Shown here: one piece after another, positions 17,089-25,885 of the stretch
Layout of the letters: the number at the start of each line of letters is the position of its first letter
How positions within the stretch are numbered: the first letter of the stretch is position 1
Assembly: GCF_004917065.1 (NCBI RefSeq)
Contig: NZ_SSYA01000003.1
Coordinates: forward strand, 186,001 to 250,000
Direction: 5' to 3'
Length of the DNA: 64,000 nt
Origin: Geomonas ferrireducens
Lineage (GTDB): Bacteria > Desulfobacterota > Desulfuromonadia > Geobacterales > Geobacteraceae
Made by a program: the position numbers and the translations under genes
Notes under the pieces: generated by a model
Databases searched by the model: none
Seen by the model: the letters and a program-made list of their open reading frames with translations, nothing else
Told to the model about the DNA's origin: nothing

Positions 17089-17523
17089 TCAGGCGCTTCT
17101 CTTGATCACGAAGAGAGCGCGGAACTCGGCGACCCTGGTCTCGCCGTTGTAGATGTCGGCCTCTCCGGCGATCTTCCTCTCGCCCTGACGCGCGGCACGC
17201 GCCTCGGCTCGGACCGTTCCCTCTTGTACCGGGGCGAGGAACTTCAGGTTCATCTCTACGGTGACGAAGTCGGTCCCCTCGGGGACCATGCTTTTGATGG
17301 CGATTGCAACGGCGGTGTCGGCGATCGCGGTCACCGCGCCGCCGTGCATGAGCCCCTTCCCCTGCGCGAGCTTCACCTTGAACGGCATGCTTAGTACGGC
17401 GCGGCCATCCCTCGCCTCGTCGATCCGCATCCCCAGGTATTCCTCGAAAGGGGCGCAGGCGATCCATCCCGGTAGCCGGAACCCCGGCCGTTCAGCGCTT
17501 ACCAGCTCCTCGTAGTCGTACAT
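17089..17523 (-). CDS. PaaI-type hotdog-fold thioesterase
   Basis: The 144-residue single hotdog domain has the PaaI/4HBT signature GKGLMHGGAVTAIADTAVA, with HGG at the helix start and a downstream acidic residue. Such enzymes hydrolyse acyl-CoA or aryl-CoA thioesters, usually as tetramers. It is convergent with the crotonase gene (22 bp apart) and follows the GT61 gene on the same strand. Confidence 0.88.
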   Translation of the reverse strand: MYDYEELVSAERPGFRLPGWIACAPFEEYLGMRIDEARDGRAVLSMPFKVKLAQGKGLMHGGAVTAIADTAVAIAIKSMVPEGTDFVTVEMNLKFLAPVQEGTVRAEARAARQGERKIAGEADIYNGETRVAEFRALFVIKRSA

Positions 17524-17543
17524 CTATCGGTTTCCCCCGTTCG

Positions 17544-18668
17544 TCATCTCTCCCCACCGCCGCACATGTTCAGCACCTCGTCCATGGCTTTCTCGTCGAT
17601 CCGGTGCCCGGTGTCGCAGACGACGTGGCGGTACTCCAGGGCGCGGCTGAAGCTGAGCCAGGCGTAGCAGTCGAGGATGTAGTTATTGGCGAAGATCTCG
17701 ATGACGCGGCACCCCGGCTGCGACCAGACCACATTGGCAAGGCCGGCTCCGTGCGTCCCCACCACCATCTCCGCCTCGTGAAAGACCCGTATCTGCTCTG
17801 CGAAGGAAAGCTCCTCGCAGTGGAGGATGGTGAAGCCTATCTCCTTCAGCCGCTTTTCGAGCAGTTCCTCTCCGGCGAGCCGCCGCCTGCTTTTCCTCCT
17901 CGAGACGTAGAGCCTGACGCCTCTCCCGGTACGCGGTCGAGCCCCGTCTGCCGTTACCTTCTCCTTGACCGTGCTGTGCAGCAGGGCGATCACCTGGGGA
18001 TCGGTGAATTCCGGCTGGGTGTGGTACTGCGGCACCACCAGTCGCTCGACCCGCACCGGCCCCGGGCAACGGATGAAGCGCTTCTTCGCGTCGGTGCCGA
18101 GCGCGGTGAAAAGCCCTTCGCTCACGTAGCGCGGCACTTCCTCCGGGAGCACGATCTTCACCTCGGGGAACATGGCAACCGTGAACAGCAGGTTCGGCAG
18201 CACCTCCATGAGCCAGTGAAAGTAGTTCGCGGGATGGCAAACCACCACCGGCTCCGCGCTCGCAAGTGCGGTCACCGGCAGGAGCGGCTCGTGCAGCATG
18301 TCTCCCCAGTCCATGATGCGGCGCAGGGAACCGACGCTCTCCTCGATGATCCGGTTCCCGATCCAGGCCATGCCGGAGAAGGGGGAAACCGTGGCGTCCT
18401 TTAGCAGGTAGAGCTTGCGCCTGTTGAAGACCGCCTCTGTTCTTATGAAGGGGGGATACGCGACGCCGGTCTCGTGTTTCACGATGCGCGCGTCGGTGAC
18501 CGGGATGATGTCGAGGATGTGCCTGCGGATGTTCGGGAGGTAGGATGCCTTCTCAAGCGACTCGATGCTCGATTTCGGCATCTTGCCCACCACCGGCCCG
18601 AGCAGGTCCCTTGAGATGAAACGCAAAAGCTGCTGGCGCCTTTTTGCCGTTTTCTCGCTTGCCTTCAT
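17544..18668 (-). CDS. glycosyltransferase family 61 protein
   Basis: The 374 residues match GT61 (DUF563) proteins. An N-terminal region contains the segment HPANYFHWLMEVLPNL, and the C-terminal half has the donor-site motifs YVSRRKSRRR, FAEQIRVFHEAEMVVGTHGAGL and SQPGCRVIEI. No signal peptide is seen, so it probably acts in the cytoplasm on a surface glycan; the sugar is unknown. It lies 3 bases after the RelE-like gene. Confidence 0.87.
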   Translation of the reverse strand: MKASEKTAKRRQQLLRFISRDLLGPVVGKMPKSSIESLEKASYLPNIRRHILDIIPVTDARIVKHETGVAYPPFIRTEAVFNRRKLYLLKDATVSPFSGMAWIGNRIIEESVGSLRRIMDWGDMLHEPLLPVTALASAEPVVVCHPANYFHWLMEVLPNLLFTVAMFPEVKIVLPEEVPRYVSEGLFTALGTDAKKRFIRCPGPVRVERLVVPQYHTQPEFTDPQVIALLHSTVKEKVTADGARPRTGRGVRLYVSRRKSRRRLAGEELLEKRLKEIGFTILHCEELSFAEQIRVFHEAEMVVGTHGAGLANVVWSQPGCRVIEIFANNYILDCYAWLSFSRALEYRHVVCDTGHRIDEKAMDEVLNMCGGGER

Positions 18669-18671
18669 CGT

Positions 18672-19007
18672 CTAGAGCCTGTTCGCCTCGTTCTTGTGGT
18701 AGACGTCGAAGAAGATGACGCTGTTGTCGGAGACCTCGGAGCAGAAGCCGCATTGGGAGTGAAGCTTGTGCCCTTCCTTGCGGCAGAGCTCGCACCAGTG
18801 ATAGATGAGCCGGTAGTCGCGCCGCCCCACGTATTTCTTCAGGCGGCCTTGGTACTCGCCGTGCATCCAGCCGTCGGCGTCGCTCGGGTTTAAAAGGAGC
18901 CGGTCGATGACCGACTGGATGCGCGCGTGACCGGGCGGGTCGTGCTTCTCGATCTTCGCGATCTTCGTCTTGAAGGAAGGGGTGGCGAAAAAACTAAAGG
19001 GCGTCAT
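18672..19007 (-). CDS. RelE/ParE-like protein with inserted Cys knuckle, no antitoxin seen
   Basis: The 111 residues match the RelE toxin fold (SFKTKIAKIEKHDPPGHARI, RLKKYVGRRDYRLIYHW, VIFFDVYHKNE). Between two strands there is an insertion with CELC and CGFC 11 residues apart, a possible zinc site not found in RelE itself. No antitoxin-sized gene is adjacent on either side, and the next gene downstream is GT61. It may be a solitary toxin homologue or a non-toxin RNA-binding relative. The start follows AGAGG. Confidence 0.7.
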   Translation of the reverse strand: MTPFSFFATPSFKTKIAKIEKHDPPGHARIQSVIDRLLLNPSDADGWMHGEYQGRLKKYVGRRDYRLIYHWCELCRKEGHKLHSQCGFCSEVSDNSVIFFDVYHKNEANRL

Positions 19008-19099
19008 AACGACCTCTTCGGCATCGGGCGGCTCCTGGAGCCGTCGGGGATTTTCCTGACGTGCGGCCGGCCCGATGCTAGCACACCGTATCGCTTCTT

Positions 19100-21214
19100 T
19101 CAATGGCCTCCCTGCAGCCTGAAGGCGCCGGTTCCCTCCCGCAGGACGCCGACCTGGCCGGTAAGCTCCGCCGCCCCCGCCTCGAGAAGCGCCGCGGCCT
19201 GCAGGCAGCGGTCCGCATCGGCGTTGATCTCGGCCACCGCCGCAGCGATCTGGGTGCTCTCCTGGGCCTGCACCGCGCAGGCCTTTTCGATCTTCTGCGA
19301 CATGTCTGAGACGTCCATGATCGAATTCGAGATGTCGCGCCCCACCTTGCTCTGCTCGCGGGTCGCCCACTGGAACTGCGCGGCCAATTCCTTCATCTGC
19401 TCCGAGGCAACCATGATCGCCTCCTTGGCGCCGGACTGCTCCCTGATGGCGCGCTCGATCCGCTCGGTCATGTCGGTCACCCGGTCCATCGCCTCCCTGA
19501 TGAGGCTCGTCCCCTTCGCCTGTTCCGCCGTGGCCCGCGCGATGCCGCTTATGTGGCTTCTCGCGGTGGATACGCCGCTCACGATCTTTTCGAGGGCGTC
19601 ACCGGAGCGTGAACTGAGCTCCTCTCCCGCCGCGATGCGCTGGTCCGTCTCCTTGAGCGCGTTCACCGCCCGCTCGGTCTCCTCCTGCACCCCGGCGATC
19701 AGGCCGGCTATTTCGCTCGTGGAGCGGGCGGTGCTCGAGGCGAGCATCTTGATCTCCTCGGCGACCACCGCGAAAGCCTTGCCGTGCTGGCCGGCCTGGG
19801 CCGCGATGATGCTTGCGTTCAGCGCGAGGAGCGAGGTCCTCTTGGCGATGTCGTCGATCACGGAAGATATCGCCCCGATCTCGTGCGTCCTCGCGGTGAG
19901 CGTCGCGATGACCTGGTTGGTGACCCCGGATGAGGCGCGGATCTCGCTTATCCCCTGGCGCATCGCCCGTACCGCCTCGACCCCCTTGAGGGCGTCTTGT
20001 TCCACGACCTCCGCCACCTCTGCGGTGAGCACGGCGTTTCCCTTCACCGTGTTGGTGGCCGCTTCCATCTCCAGGATCGATGACGCCGTCGACATGGAGG
20101 AGGAGACGAGTGCCACGGTGTGATCGCCGATTTCGCCGCTGGCCGTTGCGCTCTGCATGATCGAGGCGGTCACCTCGGCGATCAAAGAGGTGAGTCTCTC
20201 CGCATTCAGGGCGACCTCCTCCGTCGTCGCCGTCATCTCGAGGATCGATGCGGAGGACTCCGACGCCGCCCGGGCGAGTCGCTGCGTTTCGTTCTCGATC
20301 TCCTCTGCCTTGCCGGCGATGGTCGCAACGTAGGAGGACGTCTCGATAACTTTGCCCTGCTGGCGACGCGCGGCCGCCACAGCACCCGCGGCTTCTGCGG
20401 AGAGGTCGGTCGATATTCCCTGTACGCTTTCCGCGGACCCGCTCACCCTGCTGATCATGTCGCGCAGCTCGGTCACCATGGCCCGCAACGACTCGAGGAG
20501 CTTACCGGCCTCGTCGCCTCCACCCGCTGGAATCGCCACGGTGAGGTCCCCCGTCGCCACGGCCTCGGTGATGGAGACCGCCTTCTTCAGTGGGGCGAGC
20601 AAAAGGCGTGTGAACCAGGCGGCGATGCAGCTGGCGAAGAGGGTGAAGGCGACTGCCAGGGCGATCACCGTGGTTCGCGTGTGTTCGAAGGACTGGAGGA
20701 AATCCGCGGTCTTCACCCCTACGTATAAAGCGCCGATCACCTGGCCGCTGTTGTCACGGATCGGATCGTAGGCGGTGAAGTAGGGGGTGTTGAGGATCGG
20801 CGCGACGCCCCGGTACCCTTCCCCCTTCTTAAAGAGAGCATCATAGGCGGGACCCTCGAGCCTTGTCCCCACCGCTCGGCTGCCGTCCTCCTTCACTACG
20901 TTGGTGGCCACCCTCACGTCATTCATGAAGATGGTGGCCGTCCCGCCGCAGATCTTCGCCACCTTGTCGGGAAGTTCGTTGTTGCCGTTCAGGACGCAGT
21001 CCCCAGCCATCAGGCGGTTCCCCTCGACCCGGAAGGCTCCCTTTTGCCTGAGCAACTCCCAGAAGGTGTTGATCCTGCTTTCCTGTGACGCAGTGGCCAC
21101 GCGCACCATCTCCCGCCTCATCTTGGTCAGGGAGACGTACGTGGTGACGCTTACCGCGGTAATGACGATGGTGACGGTCAGTATGGTGCCCTTCTTTACG
21201 ATGCTCAAATTCAC
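19100..21214 (-). CDS. methyl-accepting chemotaxis-like protein with single Cache domain
   Basis: This 704-residue receptor begins with a GTG (21214) after AAGGA. It has a membrane helix (about 8-28), a periplasmic single-Cache domain (about 35-185, with NNELPDKVAKICGGTATIF and NTPYFTAYDPIRD), a second membrane helix (about 190-212), HAMP, and a long signalling coiled coil. The tip is divergent: TSLLALNASIIAAQAGQ then HGKAFAVVAEEIK, where classical receptors have [11 protein letters not shown] and RGFAVVA. It may therefore belong to a separate chemosensory array of the kind common in Geobacter. Confidence 0.92.
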   Translation of the reverse strand: MNLSIVKKGTILTVTIVITAVSVTTYVSLTKMRREMVRVATASQESRINTFWELLRQKGAFRVEGNRLMAGDCVLNGNNELPDKVAKICGGTATIFMNDVRVATNVVKEDGSRAVGTRLEGPAYDALFKKGEGYRGVAPILNTPYFTAYDPIRDNSGQVIGALYVGVKTADFLQSFEHTRTTVIALAVAFTLFASCIAAWFTRLLLAPLKKAVSITEAVATGDLTVAIPAGGGDEAGKLLESLRAMVTELRDMISRVSGSAESVQGISTDLSAEAAGAVAAARRQQGKVIETSSYVATIAGKAEEIENETQRLARAASESSASILEMTATTEEVALNAERLTSLIAEVTASIMQSATASGEIGDHTVALVSSSMSTASSILEMEAATNTVKGNAVLTAEVAEVVEQDALKGVEAVRAMRQGISEIRASSGVTNQVIATLTARTHEIGAISSVIDDIAKRTSLLALNASIIAAQAGQHGKAFAVVAEEIKMLASSTARSTSEIAGLIAGVQEETERAVNALKETDQRIAAGEELSSRSGDALEKIVSGVSTARSHISGIARATAEQAKGTSLIREAMDRVTDMTERIERAIREQSGAKEAIMVASEQMKELAAQFQWATREQSKVGRDISNSIMDVSDMSQKIEKACAVQAQESTQIAAAVAEINADADRCLQAAALLEAGAAELTGQVGVLREGTGAFRLQGGH

Positions 21215-21674
21215 CTGTGATCCTTGTCGTAACTTTGAAAGCGGCAGTTGCCGGTATAAGAGTGGGGTATTGTCGTGCAGAAAAAGCTTTTTGATAAATT
21301 GTGCACCATTAACTATTTCACTTGATGAAGATCATGACGCAGATTGTAATGCACTATTCAGTAACGTGATTTTAAAATTACGTATATATCACACGCCGAA
21401 TAACAAAATAAAGCGCGATCCGAGTGTTTAACGTATACGGTATCTCGCCTGTAACTAACTGTCAGTCAGTATGATTTTTCAATAACAGGTGTCGGCTGGT
21501 CAATAACTTCTTACATGACGAAACGAAGGAGCACTACGGGGTGGGGAAGGTACTAAGGTTCTTTAGGGGATTCCGGTAACGGGAGTGCAGTTGTCGACGA
21601 AGCACTGTACGAGCACAAGGTCCCCCCATTTGCGAAGGGGGAGCCTGGGGGATTTGATTTGAGGGGGGCCTAAC
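21215..21674. other. intergenic region, AT-rich, with a dispersed repeat
   Basis: This 460-bp spacer separates the second chemoreceptor gene and the LysE gene, both on the minus strand. Bases 21280-21520 are notably AT-rich and should hold the chemoreceptor promoter. The end nearest the LysE gene holds a copy of a repeat also found at 25700. I see no coding potential. Confidence 0.45.
21598..21667. repeat. dispersed intergenic repeat, copy 1
   Basis: CGAAGCACTGTACGAGC is followed by a C-rich/G-rich hairpin with loop ATTTGCGAA. A second copy with the same order is at 25700-25757. Confidence 0.6.
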
Positions 21675-22301
21675 TCAGGGGCTGCTTCTTCTCAGGCATC
21701 CGAGGGAGATCCCCGCCGCGATGAGAGAGGCTCCGGCCGCGCAGCGCAGCAGTCGGGAGACGCCCGAACCGACGCCGCAGCGACCTAAGCGCGCGGAAGA
21801 CGCGGCGTAGATGATGAGCACACATGAAGCGGTGGAGAGGTGTATGAGCGCAAGCGCGGCAAGTTGGCCGGCAATCGGCTCGCCCGTCGTCACGAACTGC
21901 GGGACGAGAGATCCGAAGTACAAAAGCGCCTTTGGGTTCGCCGCGTGGAGGGCGAAACCACCCAGGAAGGAGCGACCAGTACCGTTGTTGGCAGTGGCAG
22001 CCTGCCGCGCCAGCGAAGCGGAGAGCCCCGAAAGTACGATCCGCACGCCGAGGTAGACCAGGTACACGGCACCGGCCCATTTCATTATGGTGAACAGTCG
22101 GTAAGATGCGGCGAGTATCGCGGAGAGCCCCGTTACGGAAAGGACGATATAGAAGGCGTCGGCGGCAAGGATGCCGAGTGCGGCCGGAAGTCCCGAGCGC
22201 ATCCCCCCGCGCATCCCCTGCGTCGTCACGTACAGGACGGCGGGACCGGGGATGGCGGTTGACGCCAGTGAGACCAGAAAGAAGAGGGTGAGCAGTTTCA
22301 T
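21675..22301 (-). CDS. LysE/RhtB-family amino acid exporter
   Basis: The 208 residues form about six membrane helices with the family motifs IPGPAVLYVTTQGMRGGMRSG near the N-terminus (the PGP...G-RSG block), ILAADAFYIVLSVTGL and FALHAANPKALLYFGSL. The family exports amino acids such as lysine, homoserine or threonine. The start at 22301 has only a weak ribosome site, but lies 13 bp after the upstream gene stop, consistent with coupling. Confidence 0.87.
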   Translation of the reverse strand: MKLLTLFFLVSLASTAIPGPAVLYVTTQGMRGGMRSGLPAALGILAADAFYIVLSVTGLSAILAASYRLFTIMKWAGAVYLVYLGVRIVLSGLSASLARQAATANNGTGRSFLGGFALHAANPKALLYFGSLVPQFVTTGEPIAGQLAALALIHLSTASCVLIIYAASSARLGRCGVGSGVSRLLRCAAGASLIAAGISLGCLRRSSP

Positions 22302-22314
22302 CACAGCACGCTCG

Positions 22315-22545
22315 TCAGTATTCCTTCGGGGGCTCGACGTAACCGCACTCGGGGTTTTCCTGGAGGTGGACAAAATGCGCGATGTGCTTGTCGCCCGCAG
22401 CGCGCGGTCGGACCGGTTTGCCGCACTTGTCGCATTCGAAAAGAAGAGAGTACTTCTGTTCTGCCGTAGCGCCGTCGCGTATGGCGAGCGCTTTGTCCAC
22501 GCTGATGATGTGGCCGAAGAACTTGCACTGCAATGCCATGCCCAT
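22315..22545 (-). CDS. small Cys-containing protein of unknown function
   Basis: I do not recognise the family of this 76-residue protein. It has CDKCGKPVRP and a later NPECG, plus an early Cys and HIAHFVHLQ, so a zinc-ribbon-like metal site is likely. Start 22545 follows AAGGAG by 7 bases. It is part of a minus-strand run of small genes with the LysE gene, 13 bp after it. Confidence 0.65.
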   Translation of the reverse strand: MGMALQCKFFGHIISVDKALAIRDGATAEQKYSLLFECDKCGKPVRPRAAGDKHIAHFVHLQENPECGYVEPPKEY

Positions 22546-22712
22546 TTCCTGCTCCTTCACAAACTCGTTCAGTTTTTTCGGGTGGATAGCCCGGTGCTGC
22601 GAGCCATGCTCCCACCGGAACACCGCCTCTCCCGAAAAAGGGACGGCAGCCCCCCCGGAAAGCTAGAACAATGTATTATTTTTCGTTGGCATTGTCAACG
22701 GCTGTCACTCGC

Positions 22713-22994
22713 TCAGTTCCGATAGAAGTCCATGAACTGGTTTCTCAGCCGCTCATCCGGGTTCTGCTCGTAGAACTCTTCTTCCGTGAAGGAGAAGCGG
22801 TACCCGGCGACGTACTCCGACACGATCCGGTAGGCCGCGTTTATCAGGCGGATCCTTTCCGGGTCCCCCTGCGCACCGGCATCGGGATGATGGCACTTGA
22901 CCAGCTCCCGGTGCCGGGCCTTTATCTCTCCCAGCGTCGCCCGCTCCCCCAGCCCCAGTATCCGCAGCGCCTCCTGCAAGTCCGCGTAGGTCAT
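22713..22994 (-). CDS. small J-domain protein
   Basis: Residues 4-70 of this 93-residue protein form a J domain (LQEALRILGLGERATLGEIK, then the HPD tripeptide in CHHPDAGAQGD). There is no Gly/Phe region, zinc finger or substrate-binding domain. The HPD loop stimulates DnaK ATPase, so it would direct Hsp70 to a special client. It lies 1 bp after the CGGC-protein gene and is probably co-transcribed with it. Confidence 0.87.
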   Translation of the reverse strand: MTYADLQEALRILGLGERATLGEIKARHRELVKCHHPDAGAQGDPERIRLINAAYRIVSEYVAGYRFSFTEEEFYEQNPDERLRNQFMDFYRN

Positions 22995-22995
22995 G

Positions 22996-23325
22996 TCAGT
23001 GCGTCCAGTCGATGATCTTTACTTCGGGCCCGACCTTCGCTTCCACTGCCGCCTTCATGGCAGCGAAGTGAGGGCAGGGGTAGCCGATGGGGTTTCCCTT
23101 CTTCATGCAGGAAGCGAAGACGATACCCTCCGCTCCGCGATCCACCATCATCTTGGCCCGGGTGACCGCCTTCTTTCCGGAACAGCCGCCGCAGGACAGA
23201 AAGCCAACGATCTCGACGGGGCCAGTTTCCTCGAATGCCTGCGTGCCTTCGCCGGCCACCTTGAAGTCCACCGTTCCCGGGCACATATCCTCAGTCAATT
23301 GACAACGAATGATTCCCACCTTCAT
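22996..23325 (-). CDS. CGGC-domain protein
   Basis: The 109 residues contain the name-giving LSCGGCSGKKAV and further Cys residues (IRCQ, EDMCPG, FASCMKKG, YPCPHF), the pattern of CGGC-domain proteins, which are thought to bind metal or act in redox chemistry. Function is not established. One base separates it from the genes on both sides (J-domain and methyltransferase). Confidence 0.83.
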   Translation of the reverse strand: MKVGIIRCQLTEDMCPGTVDFKVAGEGTQAFEETGPVEIVGFLSCGGCSGKKAVTRAKMMVDRGAEGIVFASCMKKGNPIGYPCPHFAAMKAAVEAKVGPEVKIIDWTH

Positions 23326-23326
23326 G

Positions 23327-23959
23327 CTATTTCTCCTTGCCGTTCTTTATCGTCTTTACGACCGCGAACCCGCCACGCCCATGCCCTTCGCTGACGGACA
23401 ACCCGGCGGGAGCCGGCAAAAGGGTCTGCCGGTAAGAGAACCCCGAGAATCCCGCCTCGGTCAGAAGCGCTTCAAGCTCGGCCGCGCTGCGAAAGGTAGC
23501 TTCGCGGTAGAAGTCGCTCCCGCTTTTTTCCCGCTCATAGCTTTCCCCAAGCGCACTCTCCCGGTCGATGAACCCTATGATGAGGGAGCCACCCGGCTTC
23601 AGTACGCGCCGTACCTCGGCCAGCACGCGTGAGACGTCCTCTACGAAACAGAGCACGGTGACGATCACCGCGTAGTCGAAGCAGGCATCCGGCAGCGGGA
23701 GGGCTTCCGCCGTCCCTGACAGAACTTCGATCCCCCGTTGCCGCGCAAGCTGCGCCATTCCCGGTGAAGGCTCGACGCCCAAGGCGATACCGAGCGGTGC
23801 CGCGAAGCGGCCGGTCCCGACGCCGATCTCCACGCCGCTTCCCTGCGCCGGGACGAGTTCCCGCACTGCCGCCAACTCCGCCTGATAGATGTCGACGTGC
23901 CTGTCGAACCAGGCGTCGTACTCCGCGGGATGGCGGTCGAACGCATTCATTTTTGCCAT
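23327..23959 (-). CDS. class I SAM-dependent methyltransferase
   Basis: The 210-residue Rossmann enzyme has motif I VEIGVGTGRFAAPLG, an acidic motif II (LGVEPSPGM), motif III-like LPLPDACFDYAVIVTV and the post-motif VRRVLKPGGSLIIGFIDRE. The substrate is unknown; the layout is that of UbiE/Methyltransf_11. Start 23959 is chosen, with 23950 as a possible second start; a ribosome-binding site is poor for both. Confidence 0.85.
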   Translation of the reverse strand: MAKMNAFDRHPAEYDAWFDRHVDIYQAELAAVRELVPAQGSGVEIGVGTGRFAAPLGIALGVEPSPGMAQLARQRGIEVLSGTAEALPLPDACFDYAVIVTVLCFVEDVSRVLAEVRRVLKPGGSLIIGFIDRESALGESYEREKSGSDFYREATFRSAAELEALLTEAGFSGFSYRQTLLPAPAGLSVSEGHGRGGFAVVKTIKNGKEK

Positions 23960-24079
23960 GACCTTCGCCTTGCTCTCGGCTTCACGATCTCTCCTTCGTT
24001 CAACCGGCAATCCCTCCGGTTACATTCGGATATTTAGATATCATCCGGTCAAGCGCGGGGCAAGGGAAAAGAGGCGGGG

Positions 24080-24304
24080 TCAGCGGCTCCGCAAGACGGC
24101 TTCCAGCGTCGCGTCGATCTCGGCCAACACCTCGTCTGGCAAGCGCTCTATGTGCACGATCCGCTGCACGAGATCGGCCTGGACGAAGTCGGGGAGGAGC
24201 TTCACGATCTCGCCGGCATCTTGCGCCGGGAGACGGGCTAAGAGGACCGCCATGGTCTGCGGCTGTTCCTGCAGCAGCTTTTTCGCTATGGCTCGATAGT
24301 TCAT
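24080..24304 (-). CDS. stand-alone FliG middle-domain-like small protein
   Basis: The 74 residues look like one FliG_M armadillo-like module: EQPQTMAVLLARLPAQDAGE, then IVKLLPDFVQADLVQRI and ERLPDEVLAEIDATLEAVL. FliG itself is about 330 residues, and its middle domain contacts FliM through an EHPQ motif; here the start of the domain is EQPQ. GGAGCAGAGC before the ATG supports a real gene. It lies between the MFS and methyltransferase genes. Its role, perhaps as a switch-complex modulator or adaptor, is unknown. Confidence 0.7.
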   Translation of the reverse strand: MNYRAIAKKLLQEQPQTMAVLLARLPAQDAGEIVKLLPDFVQADLVQRIVHIERLPDEVLAEIDATLEAVLRSR

Positions 24305-24343
24305 GCTCTGCTCCTTTGCGGCGGGGCTTCCGTCCGCTCAGCA

Positions 24344-25537
24344 TCACACAAGCTCGGCCTCCCGGCGTGGCGCGTTCTTGAGGAAAAGCGCCGCGAGCAG
24401 GGGGAGGGTTAAAAGGAATGCGTAGAAGAGGAAGTAAAAACTGCGCGCCACGCCCGCCGCGTCGGCCAGCTTTCCCACCAGCGGACCGCTCACCACGAAG
24501 AGAAGCCGGAAGGAAACCGACTGCAGGGAAAGTGTTGCCGCGCGGTTGACGCTCGTCGACTCCTTCTGGGTGTGGGACAGCATCATCGGCCCCCTGAAAC
24601 CACGCATGCAGGTCAGAAGGTAATAAAAGAGGAATCCCCAGATCCCGCCGCTCAAACCAAGCCCCAGATAACCGACGGCGACCAACCCCAGGAAGAGAAG
24701 GACCATGCCGCGGTCCCCCAGGCGGTTGTGCAGCCGGTGACTTGCCAGGGCGCAAAGCGCGACGGTCAGGTTCGCGCCGGCCCATACCGGCCCAAACCAG
24801 GTGACCGGCACGCGGGCGTGCTGCATGTAGGGTTGGATCAGCCAGACCGGGTAAAAGGAGGCGACCCCCAGCACCGTGTTGAGGAGGATGGTGTAGCGCA
24901 GGTGACGGTTCTCCCTGAAGGCATAGCGGGCCGTGGCGACCGCCTCGGCGAGATGCGAGCGCTGCGGCGCATGCTCGCGCGGCGTTTCCGTGAGCCGTGA
25001 GGTGACCAGGAGCCCGGCCCCCCATACCGCGACCTGCAGGACGAAGGGGAGCCTCGGCTCGAAGGCGTAGATCACGCCGGCCATCACCGCTCCGGCTGCC
25101 TCGCCGATCTGGGCGAAGCCGTGCATGCGCCCCTGGTGCCGGGCATAAGAATGCTCATCCCCCTGCGCGCGCAGCGTCTCATACAGAAGGGCGCTGTCCG
25201 AGCCGCTTATGAAGGAGAGCGACATCCCGAGGGTGATCTCCGCCAGCAGCACGGTAGTGAAGGAGTTCGCATAGATGTAGATGCCCCAGCCTGCCATGCC
25301 AAGGGCCGCAGAGATGTTGAGGGCGCAGCGGTAGCCGACCCGGTCGCTTATGTAACCCGCGGGGTAATCGAGTGCCAGGGTCGCCACCGAGAAGATGCTC
25401 TGCAAAAGCAGGATCTGGGTCAGCGACAGGCCGATGTGGTCCTTCCAGAAGAGGGTGATGATCGCCATCGGAAACAGCATCATCTGCAGGAAGGAGAAGA
25501 CGTACAGTTTTCCTATGTTACCGGATAGACTTTTCAT
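24344..25537 (-). CDS. MFS transporter
   Basis: The 397-residue protein has about 12 membrane helices, a conserved MFS loop 2-3 (DYPAGYISDRVGYRCALNIS) and a central loop with TETPREHAPQ. It fits a drug or metabolite exporter of the MFS_1 type, with no substrate clue. The start at 25537 is preferred to an upstream ATG because the earlier 33 residues are polar and not membrane-like. Confidence 0.85.
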   Translation of the reverse strand: MKSLSGNIGKLYVFSFLQMMLFPMAIITLFWKDHIGLSLTQILLLQSIFSVATLALDYPAGYISDRVGYRCALNISAALGMAGWGIYIYANSFTTVLLAEITLGMSLSFISGSDSALLYETLRAQGDEHSYARHQGRMHGFAQIGEAAGAVMAGVIYAFEPRLPFVLQVAVWGAGLLVTSRLTETPREHAPQRSHLAEAVATARYAFRENRHLRYTILLNTVLGVASFYPVWLIQPYMQHARVPVTWFGPVWAGANLTVALCALASHRLHNRLGDRGMVLLFLGLVAVGYLGLGLSGGIWGFLFYYLLTCMRGFRGPMMLSHTQKESTSVNRAATLSLQSVSFRLLFVVSGPLVGKLADAAGVARSFYFLFYAFLLTLPLLAALFLKNAPRREAELV

Positions 25538-25699
25538 CACAGCATCCGTACCCGCTCGCGTGCGAATTTGCAAGGAGATTATGGAGGATCGGCGGCCTCC
25601 CTCGATCGTTGCGAGCACGAATCTGTTGACATTCAAGAAGTTGTATATATATGATTGGGCAACGGAAGTACCGGGGGGGAATAAGAAGCACTGGTCCCC

Positions 25700-25757
25700 A
25701 CGAAGCGCTGCATGAGCCTGACGTCCCCCCCTTTGCGAAGGGGGGACAGGGGGGAGC
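25700..25757. repeat. dispersed intergenic repeat, copy 2
   Basis: CGAAGCGCTGCATGAGC is followed by an 8-bp perfect hairpin, arms 25723-25730 and 25740-25747, with loop CTTTGCGAA. It is the same order and near-identical core as the copy at 21598-21667. Confidence 0.62.
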
Positions 25758-25784
25758 TAGGAAGGACAGTTCTACGGGAGGGGC

Positions 25785-25877
25785 ATGGCAGTTCTTATCT
25801 TCATCATGTGCTGCATCTGGCTTGCGATCGCGCTTATAGCGCTATTCTGCAAGTCAGATTGCTTCACCAGGTGGTAG
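25785..25877 (+). CDS. 30-residue hydrophobic small protein
   Basis: A start at 25785 directly after GGGAGGGGC gives a 30-codon frame: a single membrane segment (about 2-22, MAVLIFIMCCIWLAIALIAL) and a short tail with Cys and basic residues, ending at 25877, 8 bases before the next start. The ribosome-binding site is good and the composition is that of small single-pass membrane proteins. Not recognised. Confidence 0.55.
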   Translation: MAVLIFIMCCIWLAIALIALFCKSDCFTRW

Positions 25878-25885
25878 GGGGCGTC

